Program-made: the position numbers and the translations under genes
In this document: in pieces, positions 19,013 through 27,978 of the stretch
Layout: every line of letters begins with the position of its first letter
How positions within the stretch are numbered: the first letter of the stretch is position 1
Notes under the pieces: model-generated
What the model was told of the DNA's origin: nothing
The model's input: the letters and a program-made list of their open reading frames with translations, nothing else
The model's database searches: none
Assembly (NCBI GenBank): GCA_016717595.1
Contig: JADKFE010000032.1
Location: forward strand, 1-64,000
Direction: 5' to 3'
Origin: Deltaproteobacteria bacterium
GTDB taxonomy: Bacteria; Myxococcota_A; UBA796; CAJQPC01
DNA length: 64,000 nucleotides

Positions 19013-19623
19013 ATGACCTCCCTCCTGCTCCCCCTGATCCTGCTCGGCGGCCCCCGCCTGGCCTTCGCCCAAGATCCTTCGGCGCAGGCCGAGGGCTGCC
19101 TCCCAAGCGTCGAGGATCCCGCCTCCCGGGGCCTGTTCATCGCTGATCCCGACGGGCTGATCCCCGAGCACATCAAGGCGAGCCTGCACCTGTCCACCCT
19201 TGAGTTTGCCCGGCGCGAGGGCCTCACCCCGCGGATCCTCACGGCGCGATCGTCTCCCAGGACGCCGAGGCCTGCGTCCGTGAGCTCGCGGCGCGCTGGT
19301 CGGCGCCGCCAACGGGGATGATCCTCTTGTGGCATCGCTCGCCGCCTGAGCTGGCCCTGTGGGTGAGTCGGGACGACGGCGCGCCGCTCACCCTGTCTGA
19401 GCGTGAGGCCCTGGAGGCGACGATCTGGGCCGCGGGCCTTGAGGAGCGCGGGGAGATCGCCCTCGTGGACGCCCTGCCTGCCCTCGCCGCCGCGCGGTCG
19501 GCGCCGCCCGCCCCGCCGGTGGTGACCCCGCGCTGGTCTTGGCGCTGGCTTGGCCTCGGCCTCGTCGTCGGCGCGCTCTTCGTCTTGTTCGGGCGAGGCC
19601 AGCGCGGGGGCTCGCTGGATTGA
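19013..19623 (+). CDS. TPM-domain-like secreted protein with C-terminal membrane anchor (one frameshift)
   Basis: Signal peptide MTSLLLPLILLGGPRLAFA, then GLFIADPDGLIPEHIKASLH, which fits the start of TPM domains (TLP18.3/Psb32/MOLO-1). The frame shifts near 19245. In the new frame ARIVSQDAEACVRELAARW and TGMILLWHRSPPELALWVS complete the domain. A single helix near the end (WLGLGLVVGALFVLFG) would anchor it in the inner membrane with the domain outside. About 203 residues after correction. TPM proteins have roles from photosystem repair to membrane protein assembly; the role here is unknown. An upstream TTG at 18983 is possible but unnecessary. Confidence 0.6.
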
Positions 19624-19683
19624 TCCTGCGATTTGAAGGGGCGGGGGCTATGCTGACCCTCCCCCCAATCCCAAAGGTGCCCG

Positions 19684-21990
19684 ATGAAGGTCTCCGCCCT
19701 GCTGCTGCTCCCCTTGCTGGTCTTGGCCGCCTGCAAAGACGACGCCCCCGCCTCTGACAGCGCCGCGAACCTCGCCGATGACGACGGCGACGGCGTCACC
19801 AGCGACTTCGACTGCGACGACGCCGACCCCGCCGTGGGCGGCCCCACGAGCTACCTGCTCGACGTCGACCAAGACGGCTTCGGCGACGACACGACCCTCG
19901 CCGAGGGCTGCGCGCCGGCCGAGGCCGTGACCGTGGGCGGCGACTGTGACGACGCCCAGGCGACGGTTTACCCCGGCGCGGCCGAGGCCTGCGACGGCTT
20001 AGACAACGACTGCGACGGCCTCCTCGACGGCGACGACGACGACAACACCGGCGCGGTGGACTGGTATCGGGACGAGGACGCCGATGGGTACGGCGTCACC
20101 AGCGACAGCGTGCGGAGCTGCGACGGCCCGGCGGGCTACGCCGTGGCGGGCGGCGACTGTGACGACGCGAACGCCACCACCTCCCCCGGCGCCGCCGAGG
20201 TCTGTGACGGCGCCGACAACGACTGCGACGGCCTCACCGACGACGACGACAACAGCGTCGCCGATCAGACCACCTGGTACATCGACTACGACGGCGACAG
20301 CTACGGCTCCGACCGCTTCACCGAGGCGGCCTGCGCCGCGCCCGAGGGCTACGTCTCCAACGCCGAGGACTGCGACGACGCCGAGGCGACGGCCTTCCCC
20401 GGCGGGGTTGAGGTCTGTGATACGCTCGACAACAACTGTGATGGGGTCGTAGACGAGGCCACGGCCACAGACGCCCAGACCTGGTACCAAGACGCCGACC
20501 TCGACGGCTTCGGGGACGCCGACTTCAGCACCATGGCCTGCTCGATGCCGAGCGGCTACGCCGAGAACGACGAGGACTGTGACGACGGCGAGTTCGCCGT
20601 GAACCCCGACGCTGAGGAGGTCTGCGACGGCCTCGACAACAACTGTGACGGCAGCACAGACGGATCCGACGCCACGGACGTCACCGCCTGGTACACAGAC
20701 GCCGACAAAGACGGCTACGGCGACCCCAGCAAACGCAGCTTCGCCTGCACCCAGCCCACGGGCAGCGTCTCGTCCAGCACCGACTGCGATGATGGCGACA
20801 AGCTGATCAACCCCGCCGCCACCGAGGTCTGTGACGGCGACGACAACAACTGCGACGGCAAGACCGACGGCAGCGACGCCGCCGACGTGAGCGTCTGGTA
20901 CGCCGACGCCGACAAAGACGGCTACGGCGGCGCCAGCGCCTCTGTGGCCTGCACCCAGCCCACGGGCAGCGTCTCCACCAGCACCGACTGCGACGACGCC
21001 GACAAGAACATCAACCCCGCCGCCACCGAGGTCTGCGACGGCGACGACAACAACTGTGACGGCAGCACAGACGGCAGCGACGCCGCCGACCCGTCCACCT
21101 GGTACGCGGATGCCGACAACGACGGCTACGGCGACCCCAGCGTCACCCTAGACGCCTGTGATGAGCCCGCGGGCTACACCGACAACGGCGACGACTGCAA
21201 CGACTCCGACGCCACCGCCACGGACTGCCAGTGCACCCTGTCGTCTGTGGCCACGCCCGTGCTCACCACCACCATCGGCTCCACCCAAGGCAGCTACCTC
21301 ACCGACCCTCTGGAGACCTTAGGCAGCGGCCTCGTGTGGACGATCACCGGCTACACCGGCAGCGCGGTGGTTCAGTGGCCCTCCACGAGCGCCTTGGCCT
21401 CTGGCTCGGGGGGCACGACGATCACGCTGCCAGGCTCGGGCCATGAAGGCACCGGCCACGTCGTCTATGGCGGCTATCTGTACTATGTGAGCTACAACTC
21501 GAACACGATCGTCAAGTTTGACCTCAAGACCAAGAGCACGGTCGCCAGCCTCACGGTGCCCAACGCGGGGTATCACAACACCTATTATTACCAGTGGGGC
21601 GGCTACAGCGACATCGACCTCGCGGTGGATGAGAACGGTCTGTGGGTGCTCTACGCGACGAGCACCAACGGCGGCAAGATGGTGATCAGCCGCATCGATG
21701 AGTCGAGCTTCTCGATCACGAAGACCTGGAACACGACCAGCGCCGTCAAGAACACCATCGGAAACGCCTTTATGATCTGCGGCGTGATGTACGCCACAGA
21801 TTCGTACTACAACAGCGCCGCGACGATCAACTATGCCTACGACACGAACACGTCCACGAGCAGGTCCCTCAGCATCGCCTTCTCCAACCCCTACAACTAC
21901 AACTCCCAGATCAGCTACAACCCGAACGACGGGAAGCTGTACTCTTGGGACAACCAACGCCTACAGACCTACGCGCTGACGATCTACTGA
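19684..21990 (+). CDS. MopE-type Cys/Asp repeat lipoprotein with C-terminal olfactomedin domain
   Basis: Lipobox VLAACKD. Residues about 30-515 hold seven to eight repeats of the form WYxDxDxDGYGD...C..P.GY...DCDD...PGA.EVCDGxDNxCDG, the MopE/thrombospondin-like putative metal-binding motif. Residues about 515-768 form a recognisable olfactomedin domain: GTGHVVYGGYLYYVSYNSN, IVKFDL, YYQWGGYSDIDLAVDENGLW, VISRIDE, GNAFMICGVMYATDS, INYAYDT, ISYNPNDGKLYSWDN. The Cys near its start (DCQCTLSSV) and the Cys of AFMICG match the conserved disulfide pair, and SDIDLAVDE holds the calcium-site Asp. The two parts are in one frame with no break. Likely a surface adhesin or matrix protein. A strong terminator follows. 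Confidence 0.88.
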   Translation: MKVSALLLLPLLVLAACKDDAPASDSAANLADDDGDGVTSDFDCDDADPAVGGPTSYLLDVDQDGFGDDTTLAEGCAPAEAVTVGGDCDDAQATVYPGAAEACDGLDNDCDGLLDGDDDDNTGAVDWYRDEDADGYGVTSDSVRSCDGPAGYAVAGGDCDDANATTSPGAAEVCDGADNDCDGLTDDDDNSVADQTTWYIDYDGDSYGSDRFTEAACAAPEGYVSNAEDCDDAEATAFPGGVEVCDTLDNNCDGVVDEATATDAQTWYQDADLDGFGDADFSTMACSMPSGYAENDEDCDDGEFAVNPDAEEVCDGLDNNCDGSTDGSDATDVTAWYTDADKDGYGDPSKRSFACTQPTGSVSSSTDCDDGDKLINPAATEVCDGDDNNCDGKTDGSDAADVSVWYADADKDGYGGASASVACTQPTGSVSTSTDCDDADKNINPAATEVCDGDDNNCDGSTDGSDAADPSTWYADADNDGYGDPSVTLDACDEPAGYTDNGDDCNDSDATATDCQCTLSSVATPVLTTTIGSTQGSYLTDPLETLGSGLVWTITGYTGSAVVQWPSTSALASGSGGTTITLPGSGHEGTGHVVYGGYLYYVSYNSNTIVKFDLKTKSTVASLTVPNAGYHNTYYYQWGGYSDIDLAVDENGLWVLYATSTNGGKMVISRIDESSFSITKTWNTTSAVKNTIGNAFMICGVMYATDSYYNSAATINYAYDTNTSTSRSLSIAFSNPYNYNSQISYNPNDGKLYSWDNQRLQTYALTIY

Positions 21991-22013
21991 GCCTCGACTC
22001 AGCACGAACAAAA

Positions 22014-22046
22014 GCGCCGAGGGTGGCGTAAACCCACCCTCGGCGC
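22014..22046. terminator. Bidirectional hairpin terminator
   Basis: Perfect 13-bp stem GCGCCGAGGGTGG / CCACCCTCGGCGC around a 7-base loop, between two convergent genes. An A-run just before it would be a U-tract for transcripts from the right; no T-run follows it for transcripts from the left. Confidence 0.75.
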
Positions 22047-22064
22047 CCTCGTCAAGCCAAACAA

Positions 22065-23039
22065 TCAACGGGTCCAAGAGATGAGGCTGCGCTCTGGGGA
22101 GAGGCCCACGGCGCGAAAGGTCAAGGCGTCGTCGATGCCGTTGTCGTCACGGTCGATGTCCGCGCGTAAGGCGCCCAAGGTGAGCTCCTCTGAGAAGCCA
22201 TAGAGCGCGGTGACACGCACCACAGAGGCGAGGTCTACGGCGCCCTCAAGGCTCCATTGAAGGCCCGCGTCGGTGATCTCGCCGTTGAGCACGGCGTCGT
22301 AGATGATGAGGAACGCCATCTGGTCGTCCACCTGCACCGGCATGAAGAGGTCCGCGGGCTCGCCGCGCATCACGCCGTTGGCGGTGATGTGGACGTCGAT
22401 GACCATGGTGAGGCCTGGGGAGTCGATGCGCACGACGCCGTCGCCGAGCTCATCGCTGCGGCCGCTGGTGAGCTGGGTCGTGCCCTCTTGACCGTCCCAA
22501 CCCGGGAGCACGAGCACGCCCTCATCGTTGGCGAAGCTGCTCTGAATGATCCCGTTCAAGGCGCTCCCCGCGCCGAACTGCTCGATGGTGATGCCCTCGT
22601 GCATGGCCCAAGCGAGGCCCTCTTCGGGATCGTGAGAGTTGACGCCGTGCACCACGGCCATGTCCCCGATCCGCACGTCAAGGTCAAAGTCTTGGTAGAA
22701 CGGGAGCACCTCGGCGATCCCGCACGTCGCGACGACGCCGTCGGTGGACAAGGCGCAGTCGGCGTCCCACTGGGTGTCTTCGCCGGAGTCAGGGTCCACA
22801 CCCCGCACGGTCACCTCGGGGATCACGCCCCGCTCACCCTCGTCCAAGGCCACGACGATGATCTGCTCGCCCCGAAGCGCCGAGGCGCCGTCGGCGGGGA
22901 AGACGCCGAAGCTCGACACACGCTCGCTGCCCTTCATCCGCTCGATCAATCCACGCTCGCCGTTGGACCCGGAGCAGCCCCCGGTGAGGCAGAGCGCGGC
23001 CACAAGGCCCCCAATGAGCCCAACCTGCATGCTGGTCAT
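22065..23039 (-). CDS. Lipoprotein of unknown function
   Basis: 324 residues from ATG 23039, which has GGGAGACG upstream. Signal and lipobox (LVAALCLTGGCSG). The mature part begins with an Ig-like strand pattern (GVFPADGASALRGEQIIVVA) similar to the N-terminal Big-type domain seen in other myxobacterial lipoproteins. The rest is beta-rich with acidic turns and a closing calcium-type acidic motif (DIDRDDNGIDDALTF). No enzyme motif is visible. It converges with the olfactomedin protein across the terminator. A longer frame to 23093 lacks a signal. Confidence 0.7.
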   Translation of the reverse strand: MTSMQVGLIGGLVAALCLTGGCSGSNGERGLIERMKGSERVSSFGVFPADGASALRGEQIIVVALDEGERGVIPEVTVRGVDPDSGEDTQWDADCALSTDGVVATCGIAEVLPFYQDFDLDVRIGDMAVVHGVNSHDPEEGLAWAMHEGITIEQFGAGSALNGIIQSSFANDEGVLVLPGWDGQEGTTQLTSGRSDELGDGVVRIDSPGLTMVIDVHITANGVMRGEPADLFMPVQVDDQMAFLIIYDAVLNGEITDAGLQWSLEGAVDLASVVRVTALYGFSEELTLGALRADIDRDDNGIDDALTFRAVGLSPERSLISWTR

Positions 23040-23227
23040 CTCGTCTCCCTTTTTCGGTCGGGGCGCTCTGTCTGAGCGCGCCCTCCGTGACAAGAAGAGA
23101 CAAGGCTGAGGGAACCTCGGATCACCCCAAGCGCTGGATCTTTGTCATCTCCATGTCAACGTCGATCTATGGTCTACTGGCCGCGGTGATCCTCAAGTGG
23201 ACGCCTCAACCCCGCTCAGGAGCCCCC

Positions 23228-23873
23228 ATGCGAGTCGGCGTGTTCGGAACTGGTGATGTCGGAAAGACCCTCGGCAGCGCGCTCATCACCCTAGGCCACG
23301 AGGTGATGATGGGCGCCCGAGAGGCCCAGAACCCCAAGGCCCTGGAGTGGGCCGCCAGCCAAGGGGAGCGCGCCAGCGTCGGCACCTTCGCTGAGGCCGC
23401 GGCCTTCGGTGAGCTGCTCATCCTCGCCACCTTAGGCGCGGCCAACCCCGCCGTGTTGACGGCGGCCGGGGCCGAGAACCTCGCGGGCAAGGTGCTCATC
23501 GACACCACCAACCCGCTGGACTTCTCCCAAGGGCTTCCCCCCGACCTTGGCCTTGGCCGGGCAAGACTCCGGCGGCGAACAAGCCCAGCGCCTCGCGCCG
23601 GGCGCCCATGTGGTGAAGGCGTTCAACAGCGTGGGCTCGCCGCTCATGTTCCGGCCCAACCTGCCCGGCGGCCCGCCGACGATGTTCATCTGCGGCAACG
23701 ACGCCGGGGCCAAGGCCCAGGTGACGGCGCTTCTGGGCGAGTTCGGCTGGGACGTCGAGGACTCCGGCGACATCCGCTCCAGCCGCTACCTGGAGGGCCT
23801 GTGCCTCCTGTGGGTGCTGCGCGGCGCCCTGCATGGCCAGTGGGGCCACGCGTTTAAGCTCCTTCGCGCCTGA
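23228..23873 (+). CDS. F420/NADP oxidoreductase-like Rossmann protein (one frameshift)
   Basis: MRVGVFGTGDVGKTLGSALI is the GxGxxG nucleotide-binding start of the NADPH-dependent F420 reductase family (COG2085). LGHEVMMGAREAQNPKALEW is the NADP-phosphate-binding loop. Near 23545, in a run of six C, the frame shifts. It then continues LALAGQDSGGEQAQRLAPGA, HVVKAFNSVGSP, MFICGNDAGAKAQVTALL and a C-terminal helix, as expected. About 214 residues in total. Some members do not use F420 but related substrates. The 3' end overlaps the convergent activator gene by 20 bases. Confidence 0.78.
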
Positions 23874-25332
23874 GCTTCCGCTTGAGCGTGTTGCGGTCGA
23901 TGTCCAAGAGCCGGGCGGCGGCGCTGAGGTTGCCGCCCGTCGCCGCCAAGGCCGCCTGGATCGCCTGATCCTCCACGGCGGCGAGCTGGTCGGCCAGGGG
24001 TCGCAGATCCGGGGCCCCCGGCGCGGGCGGCGGCGCTCGCCTCGGGGCCAGGTCTTCAGAGAGCGCGTCGAGGCCCACCCGCTCATCGACGAGCACGGCC
24101 CAGCGCAACACCTCGGCGCGCAGCGCCCGCACGTTGCCCGGCCAAGGGTGTGCGCGCAGGGCCGCCCAGACCTCAGGGCTCAGCGGCAGGCCCGGCCGAC
24201 CGGCCTCGGCCAGAAAACGCGCGACCAGGGGCTCCAGGTCCACCATGCGCTCCCGCAGCGGCGGTGTGCGCAGGATCGCGCCCCGGAGGCGATAGTAGAG
24301 GTCCTCACGAAAACGCCCCGCGGCCACCTCGGCGTGCAGGTCGCGGTGGGTCGCCGTGACCACCCGGGCGTCGACGGTGACGAGGCCCTCCGCGCCCAGG
24401 CGGCGCACGGCCCCCTCTTGCAGCGCCCGCAGCAGGGCGGCCTGCACCCGTGGGCTCAGCTCACCGACCTCATCCAGAAACAGGGTGCCGCCATGGGCCT
24501 GCTCAAACAGGCCCCGGTGCCGGGCGTGGGCCCCGGTGAAGGCGCCGCGCTCATGGCCAAACAAGGTCGAGAGCAAGGTGGACTCGTCCAAGGCCCCGCA
24601 GCTCTCGGCGACGAAGGGGCCGTCCGCCCGGGGGCTCGCGGCGTGAAGGGCCCGGGCGACGAGCTCTTTGCCCGTGCCCGTCTCGCCCAAGATGAGCACG
24701 GGCAGGCCGGACGGCGCGAGGCGGGTGATGAGGCGGCGCAGCTCGTGCATCGGCGCGCTCTCGCCCAAGAGGGAGGCCGTGGCGGTGGAGCGCTCGGCGC
24801 GTAGGCGGGCGACCTCGTCCTTGAGCGCCCGCACCTGGGGGAAACCGTCGATGTCCAGGCGCACCTCTCGCCACACCTGCCCGCCCCGGGCGGCGCTGTG
24901 CTCGGGCGGGATCACCTGAATCAGCCTCGCCCGGCCCACTTCAGGGTCGAGCAGGCCCGCGAGGCTCAAGATCACCCACAAGGTCTGGGCCTGGGGAGTC
25001 CCCGCGCTGAGCAGCACGTCGAGGCTCGCCCGCCGGGGCAGCAGCTCCAACACCGGGCCCAAGGCGGCGAACAGCTGGGCGTGGTCTGAGGGGTCGTCGA
25101 CCGGCAACGAGAGCAGCCGCGCGGCCTTCGCCTCGCCGCGTAGGCCGTGGATCAAGGTCTCTGCGGCGTCGAGGCCTGAAGGTGTCGTGAGCACGATCAC
25201 CTGGTCGTAGGCCGCCTGAACGCGCAAGAGGCGCAGCACCGGGCCCGGGTCGTCGGGGCGCAGGCCGAAGCGGCCCCCACGGTCGGACCAGGTGAGCAGC
25301 ACACGGGAGGCGGCTGGTGCGTCGTGCATCAT
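23854..25332 (-). CDS. Sigma-54-dependent activator with N-terminal CARF-like sensor domain
   Basis: 492 residues in three parts. Residues about 8-165 look like a CARF domain: a first strand RVLLTWSD, a YDQVIVLTTPSG strand, then LDVLLSAGTPQAQTLWVILS and RLIQVIPPE. The same G-T-x-x-x-Q and RLxQ-x-x-PP signature occurs in the RtcR encoded in this window. Residues about 190-420 are the AAA+ domain with GETGTGKE (Walker A), GAFTGA (sigma-54 contact) and TLFLDEVGEL (Walker B). The C terminus is a Fis-type HTH (GNLSAAARLLDIDRNTLKRK). Sensor, promoter and operon context make it the regulator of rtcB2-prfH. Its own start is covered by an inverted repeat, suggesting autoregulation. Ligand unknown. Confidence 0.87.
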   Translation of the reverse strand: MMHDAPAASRVLLTWSDRGGRFGLRPDDPGPVLRLLRVQAAYDQVIVLTTPSGLDAAETLIHGLRGEAKAARLLSLPVDDPSDHAQLFAALGPVLELLPRRASLDVLLSAGTPQAQTLWVILSLAGLLDPEVGRARLIQVIPPEHSAARGGQVWREVRLDIDGFPQVRALKDEVARLRAERSTATASLLGESAPMHELRRLITRLAPSGLPVLILGETGTGKELVARALHAASPRADGPFVAESCGALDESTLLSTLFGHERGAFTGAHARHRGLFEQAHGGTLFLDEVGELSPRVQAALLRALQEGAVRRLGAEGLVTVDARVVTATHRDLHAEVAAGRFREDLYYRLRGAILRTPPLRERMVDLEPLVARFLAEAGRPGLPLSPEVWAALRAHPWPGNVRALRAEVLRWAVLVDERVGLDALSEDLAPRRAPPPAPGAPDLRPLADQLAAVEDQAIQAALAATGGNLSAAARLLDIDRNTLKRKLRREGA

Positions 25333-25363
25333 GTGGTGCAGGGTACACCACCTCGTCCGGTGA
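25297..25363. repeat. Copy 1 of a duplicated regulatory segment
   Basis: Direct repeat matching 25936-26009 (shared GCACACGGGAGGCGGC, GGTGCGTCGTGCATCAT and TACACCA). This copy contains the first codons of the activator gene and a GTGGTG-N7-CACCAC palindrome. Confidence 0.75.
25333..25351. promoter_or_regulatory. Candidate activator binding site at the activator start
   Basis: GTGGTG-N7-CACCAC inverted repeat directly abutting the ATG of the sigma-54 activator gene. It has the same geometry as ATGGTG-N7-CACCAT at 25978-25996. Binding here would block the activator's own translation start or promoter. Confidence 0.55.
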
Positions 25364-25392
25364 TCCTCACATGGCGGGGGCGTTGAGCCTCG

Positions 25393-25842
25393 TCACCAAT
25401 AAAACGAGAGCTGGTCCATCGTGCCGGAGGAGGAAGGATCCGCGATCGTGGGGTCCACGATCTGGCCTGAGCTCTCCAAAAACACGATCGTCGGACCGCC
25501 CAGCGCGGCGATGATGACCTCGTTTGTGCCCGGGGCGACCTCCGAGTACACCGCCGTCGCCAGCAGGGCCTCGGTGAGCCCCTCGGTGCAGTAGGTCGAG
25601 CGCGCGTCGACGGCGGAGCTGCTCAAGGCCACCAAGCCGACCCGCTCGACCGTGTCGTTGAGGCTCCAGCTCAGCGTGAGAGCGCAGTCACAGACGGGGT
25701 GGATGTCGATTCGGTCCACACACTCCCGCTCAAAGCCCGACTCTGCCAGAGCCGTGTCGCCTGAGCCCCCAACGTCGGAGCGGTCAGCGCCCGCCGTGCA
25801 GCCGGTGAGCAGGGCGATGATCACAAAACGTTGGACGCTCAT
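25393..25842 (-). CDS. Small lipoprotein inside the duplicated segment
   Basis: 149 residues with lipobox FVIIALLTGCTAG, a short Asp/Ser/Gly linker, and a small beta-rich domain with four Cys in the mature part (CVD, CDCALTLSW, TYCTEG). No family is recognised. It stands alone between the two copies of the regulatory direct repeat and separates the activator from the operon it most likely controls. That suggests it arrived by a local duplication or insertion. It is transcribed in the same direction as the activator. Confidence 0.65.
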   Translation of the reverse strand: MSVQRFVIIALLTGCTAGADRSDVGGSGDTALAESGFERECVDRIDIHPVCDCALTLSWSLNDTVERVGLVALSSSAVDARSTYCTEGLTEALLATAVYSEVAPGTNEVIIAALGGPTIVFLESSGQIVDPTIADPSSSGTMDQLSFYW

Positions 25843-25935
25843 CGGTCACCTCGGGCCTCATCAAGGCGCGGCCTGAGCGCTGGGGGTGAAGGCAAAGCTC
25901 ACCCATCAGAGCATAGCAGCGTTCGTTTGTGATGG

Positions 25936-26009
25936 CGCTGCACACGGGAGGCGGCGGGTGGTGCGTCGTGCATCATTATGGTGAATCATACACCATGCTT
26001 GCTGGTGAG
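25936..26009. repeat. Copy 2 of the duplicated regulatory segment
   Basis: Direct repeat of 25297-25363 located next to the rtcB2 promoter. On the minus strand it still contains a relic of the activator's first codons (Met-His-Asp-Ala-like), although no activator gene follows. Confidence 0.75.
25978..25996. promoter_or_regulatory. Candidate upstream activator site for rtcB2
   Basis: ATGGTG-N7-CACCAT inverted repeat centred at 25987, about 88 bases before the start of transcription predicted from the sigma-54 element. That is a normal distance for a sigma-54 activator site. Confidence 0.6.
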
Positions 26010-26048
26010 CTGCGCACCACCCCCGCGCCCCAGACCCCCTGTGAGCCC

Positions 26049-26064
26049 CGGCACGCTCCTTGCG
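26049..26064 (+). promoter_or_regulatory. Sigma-54 promoter of the rtcB2-prfH operon
   Basis: CGGCACGCTCCTTGCG matches the -24/-12 consensus (TGGCACG-N4-TTGCA), with GG at 26050-26051 and GC at 26062-26063, ten bases apart. Its 15-base core is identical to the one before the second rtcB. Transcription should start near 26075, leaving a short leader with AGGAGG before the ATG at 26110. Confidence 0.88.
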
Positions 26065-26109
26065 AAGAGGGCTGGCATCGCCGGGCGGTCTGCCGCCCAG
26101 GAGGCCACC

Positions 26110-27328
26110 ATGTTCACGCCGCTCCCCGACCACACCCGCCTGCTCGGCGGCGCCAAGGTCCACTTCGAGGCTGAAGCCCTCGACCAGCTCGCCACGGTGA
26201 GCCGCCTGCCCCGCTGCGTTCGCGCCGTGGGCCTGCCCGACCTGCACCCCGGCCCGGGGATCCCCATCGGCGCGGCCTTCGCGCTGGACGGTGAGGTGCG
26301 CCCGCTGCTCGTCGGCGGTGACGCCGGCTGCGGCGTGCGCCTGTTCGCCGCGCCGCGGGTGAAGGCCAGCGGCGACGCCTTGGAGCGCCGGGTGCGGGAG
26401 GCCACCGACGGCCCGGCCTTGCCCGACGTGGATCCCGGCCTCGCCTTACGCGCCGCCTGGAGCCAGGGCCCCCGGGGCCTCGCCACCTTGCCGGGTGTGC
26501 CCGAGTCCCTCGCCCGAGCTCGCCGCGGCCTGCCCCGCCGAGCTGGAGTTGAGCCTCCCGCCGCCCCCGGACGACCCCGAGCTGGGCCTCGCCTTGGGCA
26601 GCGTCGGCGGCGGCAACCACTTCGTCGAGCTCAGCGAGGTGACGGCGATCTCCGACCGCGCCGCCGCCGAGGCCTTGGGCCTCCGCCGGGGTGGGGCCGT
26701 CGTCTTGGCCCACTCCGGCAGCCGGGGCTTAGGCCGCGCGCTCATCGGGCGCTGGGGTGACGTCGTGCTCACCGCCGAGACCGCCGAACAATACCTCCTG
26801 GAGCTGGAGGGCGCGGTGCGCTTCGCCCGCGCCAACCGCCTCGTCTTGGCCTGGCGCCTGCTCAGCGCCGCGGGCATCGCCCGCCCCGGCCGCTGGACCC
26901 ACACCTTCGACCTCGTCCACAACGACGTCACCCGGCGAGTCCTCGACGGCCGCGAGGTGTTTCTGCACCGCAAAGGCGCGGCCCCCGCCGAGCGGGATCA
27001 GCCCACGGTCGTCCTTGGCACCCGGGGCACGGTGAGCGCGGTGATGATGGGCGCCGGGGACGAGGAGAGCCTGTGCTGCGTGGCGCATGGGGCGGGTCGC
27101 CGCCTCAAACGCTCCGACGCCATCGCCCGGTTTAAGGACCGCCACCGCCGCGCCGAGCTGACCCGCACCGCGCTCGGCGGCCGCGTCATCTGCGACGACC
27201 CTGAGCTGCTCTACGCCGAGCACCCCGACGCCTACAAAGACGTAGACCCCGTCATCGACGCCCTGGAGGCCGCTGGGGCCGCCCGCCGCGTCGCCACCTT
27301 GAGCCCCGTGATCACGGTGAAACGATGA
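26110..27328 (+). CDS. rtcB2: RtcB-family RNA ligase, PrfH-associated type (one frameshift)
   Basis: About 405 residues after correcting a frameshift near 26510. RtcB joins RNA 3'-phosphate or 2',3'-cyclic phosphate ends to 5'-OH ends using GTP and manganese. Key motifs: GLPDLHPGPGIPIGAAFA, GGDAGCGVRLF (metal site, GGDAGCG in place of the usual GVDxGCG), GSVGGGNHFVEL, LAHSGSRGLG, VLGTRGTVSAVMMG, and VAHGAGRRLKRSDA with the His that is guanylylated. It is shorter and divergent compared with the second RtcB in this window and is followed directly by prfH, the hallmark of the RtcB2-PrfH module that repairs ribosomes cut in the decoding centre. ATG 26110 has a strong AGGAGG. The stop overlaps the prfH ATG. 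Confidence 0.9.
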
Positions 27329-27978
27329 GCGCCAACCCAAACCCCCGCTGGTCCCTGATCGTGAGCGCCGGAGACGGCCCCGAGGAGGTCCGCGCCTTCG
27401 TCGCCAAGCTCGCCGAGGTGGTCGCTGAGGCCGCCCAGACCACAGGCCTCGCCGTCGTTCACACCCGGATCGAGGGCGACCCCGCCCGCCCCCGCTCCGT
27501 CACCTTCACCCTGACCGGAGACGCCCCCACGGCGCTCGGCGGCTGGTGCGGCACCCACCTCCTGATCCATTCGGCGCGTGGCCCCCGGGCCCGCCGCCGC
27601 TGGTTCGCCGGGGTGAGCCTGAGCCCGGCGCCGCCCGCCGCGCCGCAGGAGCTTCGCCCCGAGGAGGTGACCTTCACCGCGAGCCGCGCCGGCGGCCCCG
27701 GCGGCCAACACGTCAACAAGACCGCGAGCGCCGTGCGGGCGGTCCACACCCCGAGCGGCCTCCAGGTTCGCGCGAGCGCCTCCCGCCGCCAGAAGGACAA
27801 CCGCCGCGAGGCCCTCGCCCGCCTGAGCGCGCTTCGGCGTGAGGACCACCAGACCCAGACCCAGACCACCCAAGCCCAGGCCCGCCTGGGCCACCACCAG
27901 CTCATCCGAGGGGCCCCCGTTCGTTCGTGGACCCTCGACCCCCACGGTGAGCTGCGCGGAGGATCCGCCGATGCGTGA
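27325..27978 (+). CDS. prfH: Peptide chain release factor homologue PrfH
   Basis: 217 residues. The catalytic GGQ loop is clear (ASRAGGPGGQHVNKTASAVR), followed by the usual basic helix (RASASRRQKDNRREALARL). Unlike RF1/RF2 there is no N-terminal domain 1 and no codon-recognition PxT/SPF domain. The first 110 residues form the PrfH-specific N-terminal domain (LIVSAGDGPEEVRAFVAKL). PrfH releases peptides from ribosomes whose 16S rRNA decoding centre has been cleaved, so that the RtcB partner can reseal the RNA. It starts on the rtcB2 stop (ATGA) and overlaps the next gene by eight bases. Confidence 0.93.
   Translation: MSANPNPRWSLIVSAGDGPEEVRAFVAKLAEVVAEAAQTTGLAVVHTRIEGDPARPRSVTFTLTGDAPTALGGWCGTHLLIHSARGPRARRRWFAGVSLSPAPPAAPQELRPEEVTFTASRAGGPGGQHVNKTASAVRAVHTPSGLQVRASASRRQKDNRREALARLSALRREDHQTQTQTTQAQARLGHHQLIRGAPVRSWTLDPHGELRGGSADA

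Noticed and set aside
18866..19312. Long N-terminal extension of the Ser/Thr kinase
   Set aside because: The extra residues are Arg/Pro-rich, lack similarity and overlap the divergent TPM-like gene; GTG 18865 starts at the kinase fold.
21230..21990. Assembly chimera explaining the olfactomedin domain
   Set aside because: The repeat part and the domain share one frame with no break, and the gene ends in a bacterial-style terminator. Resequencing would still be decisive.
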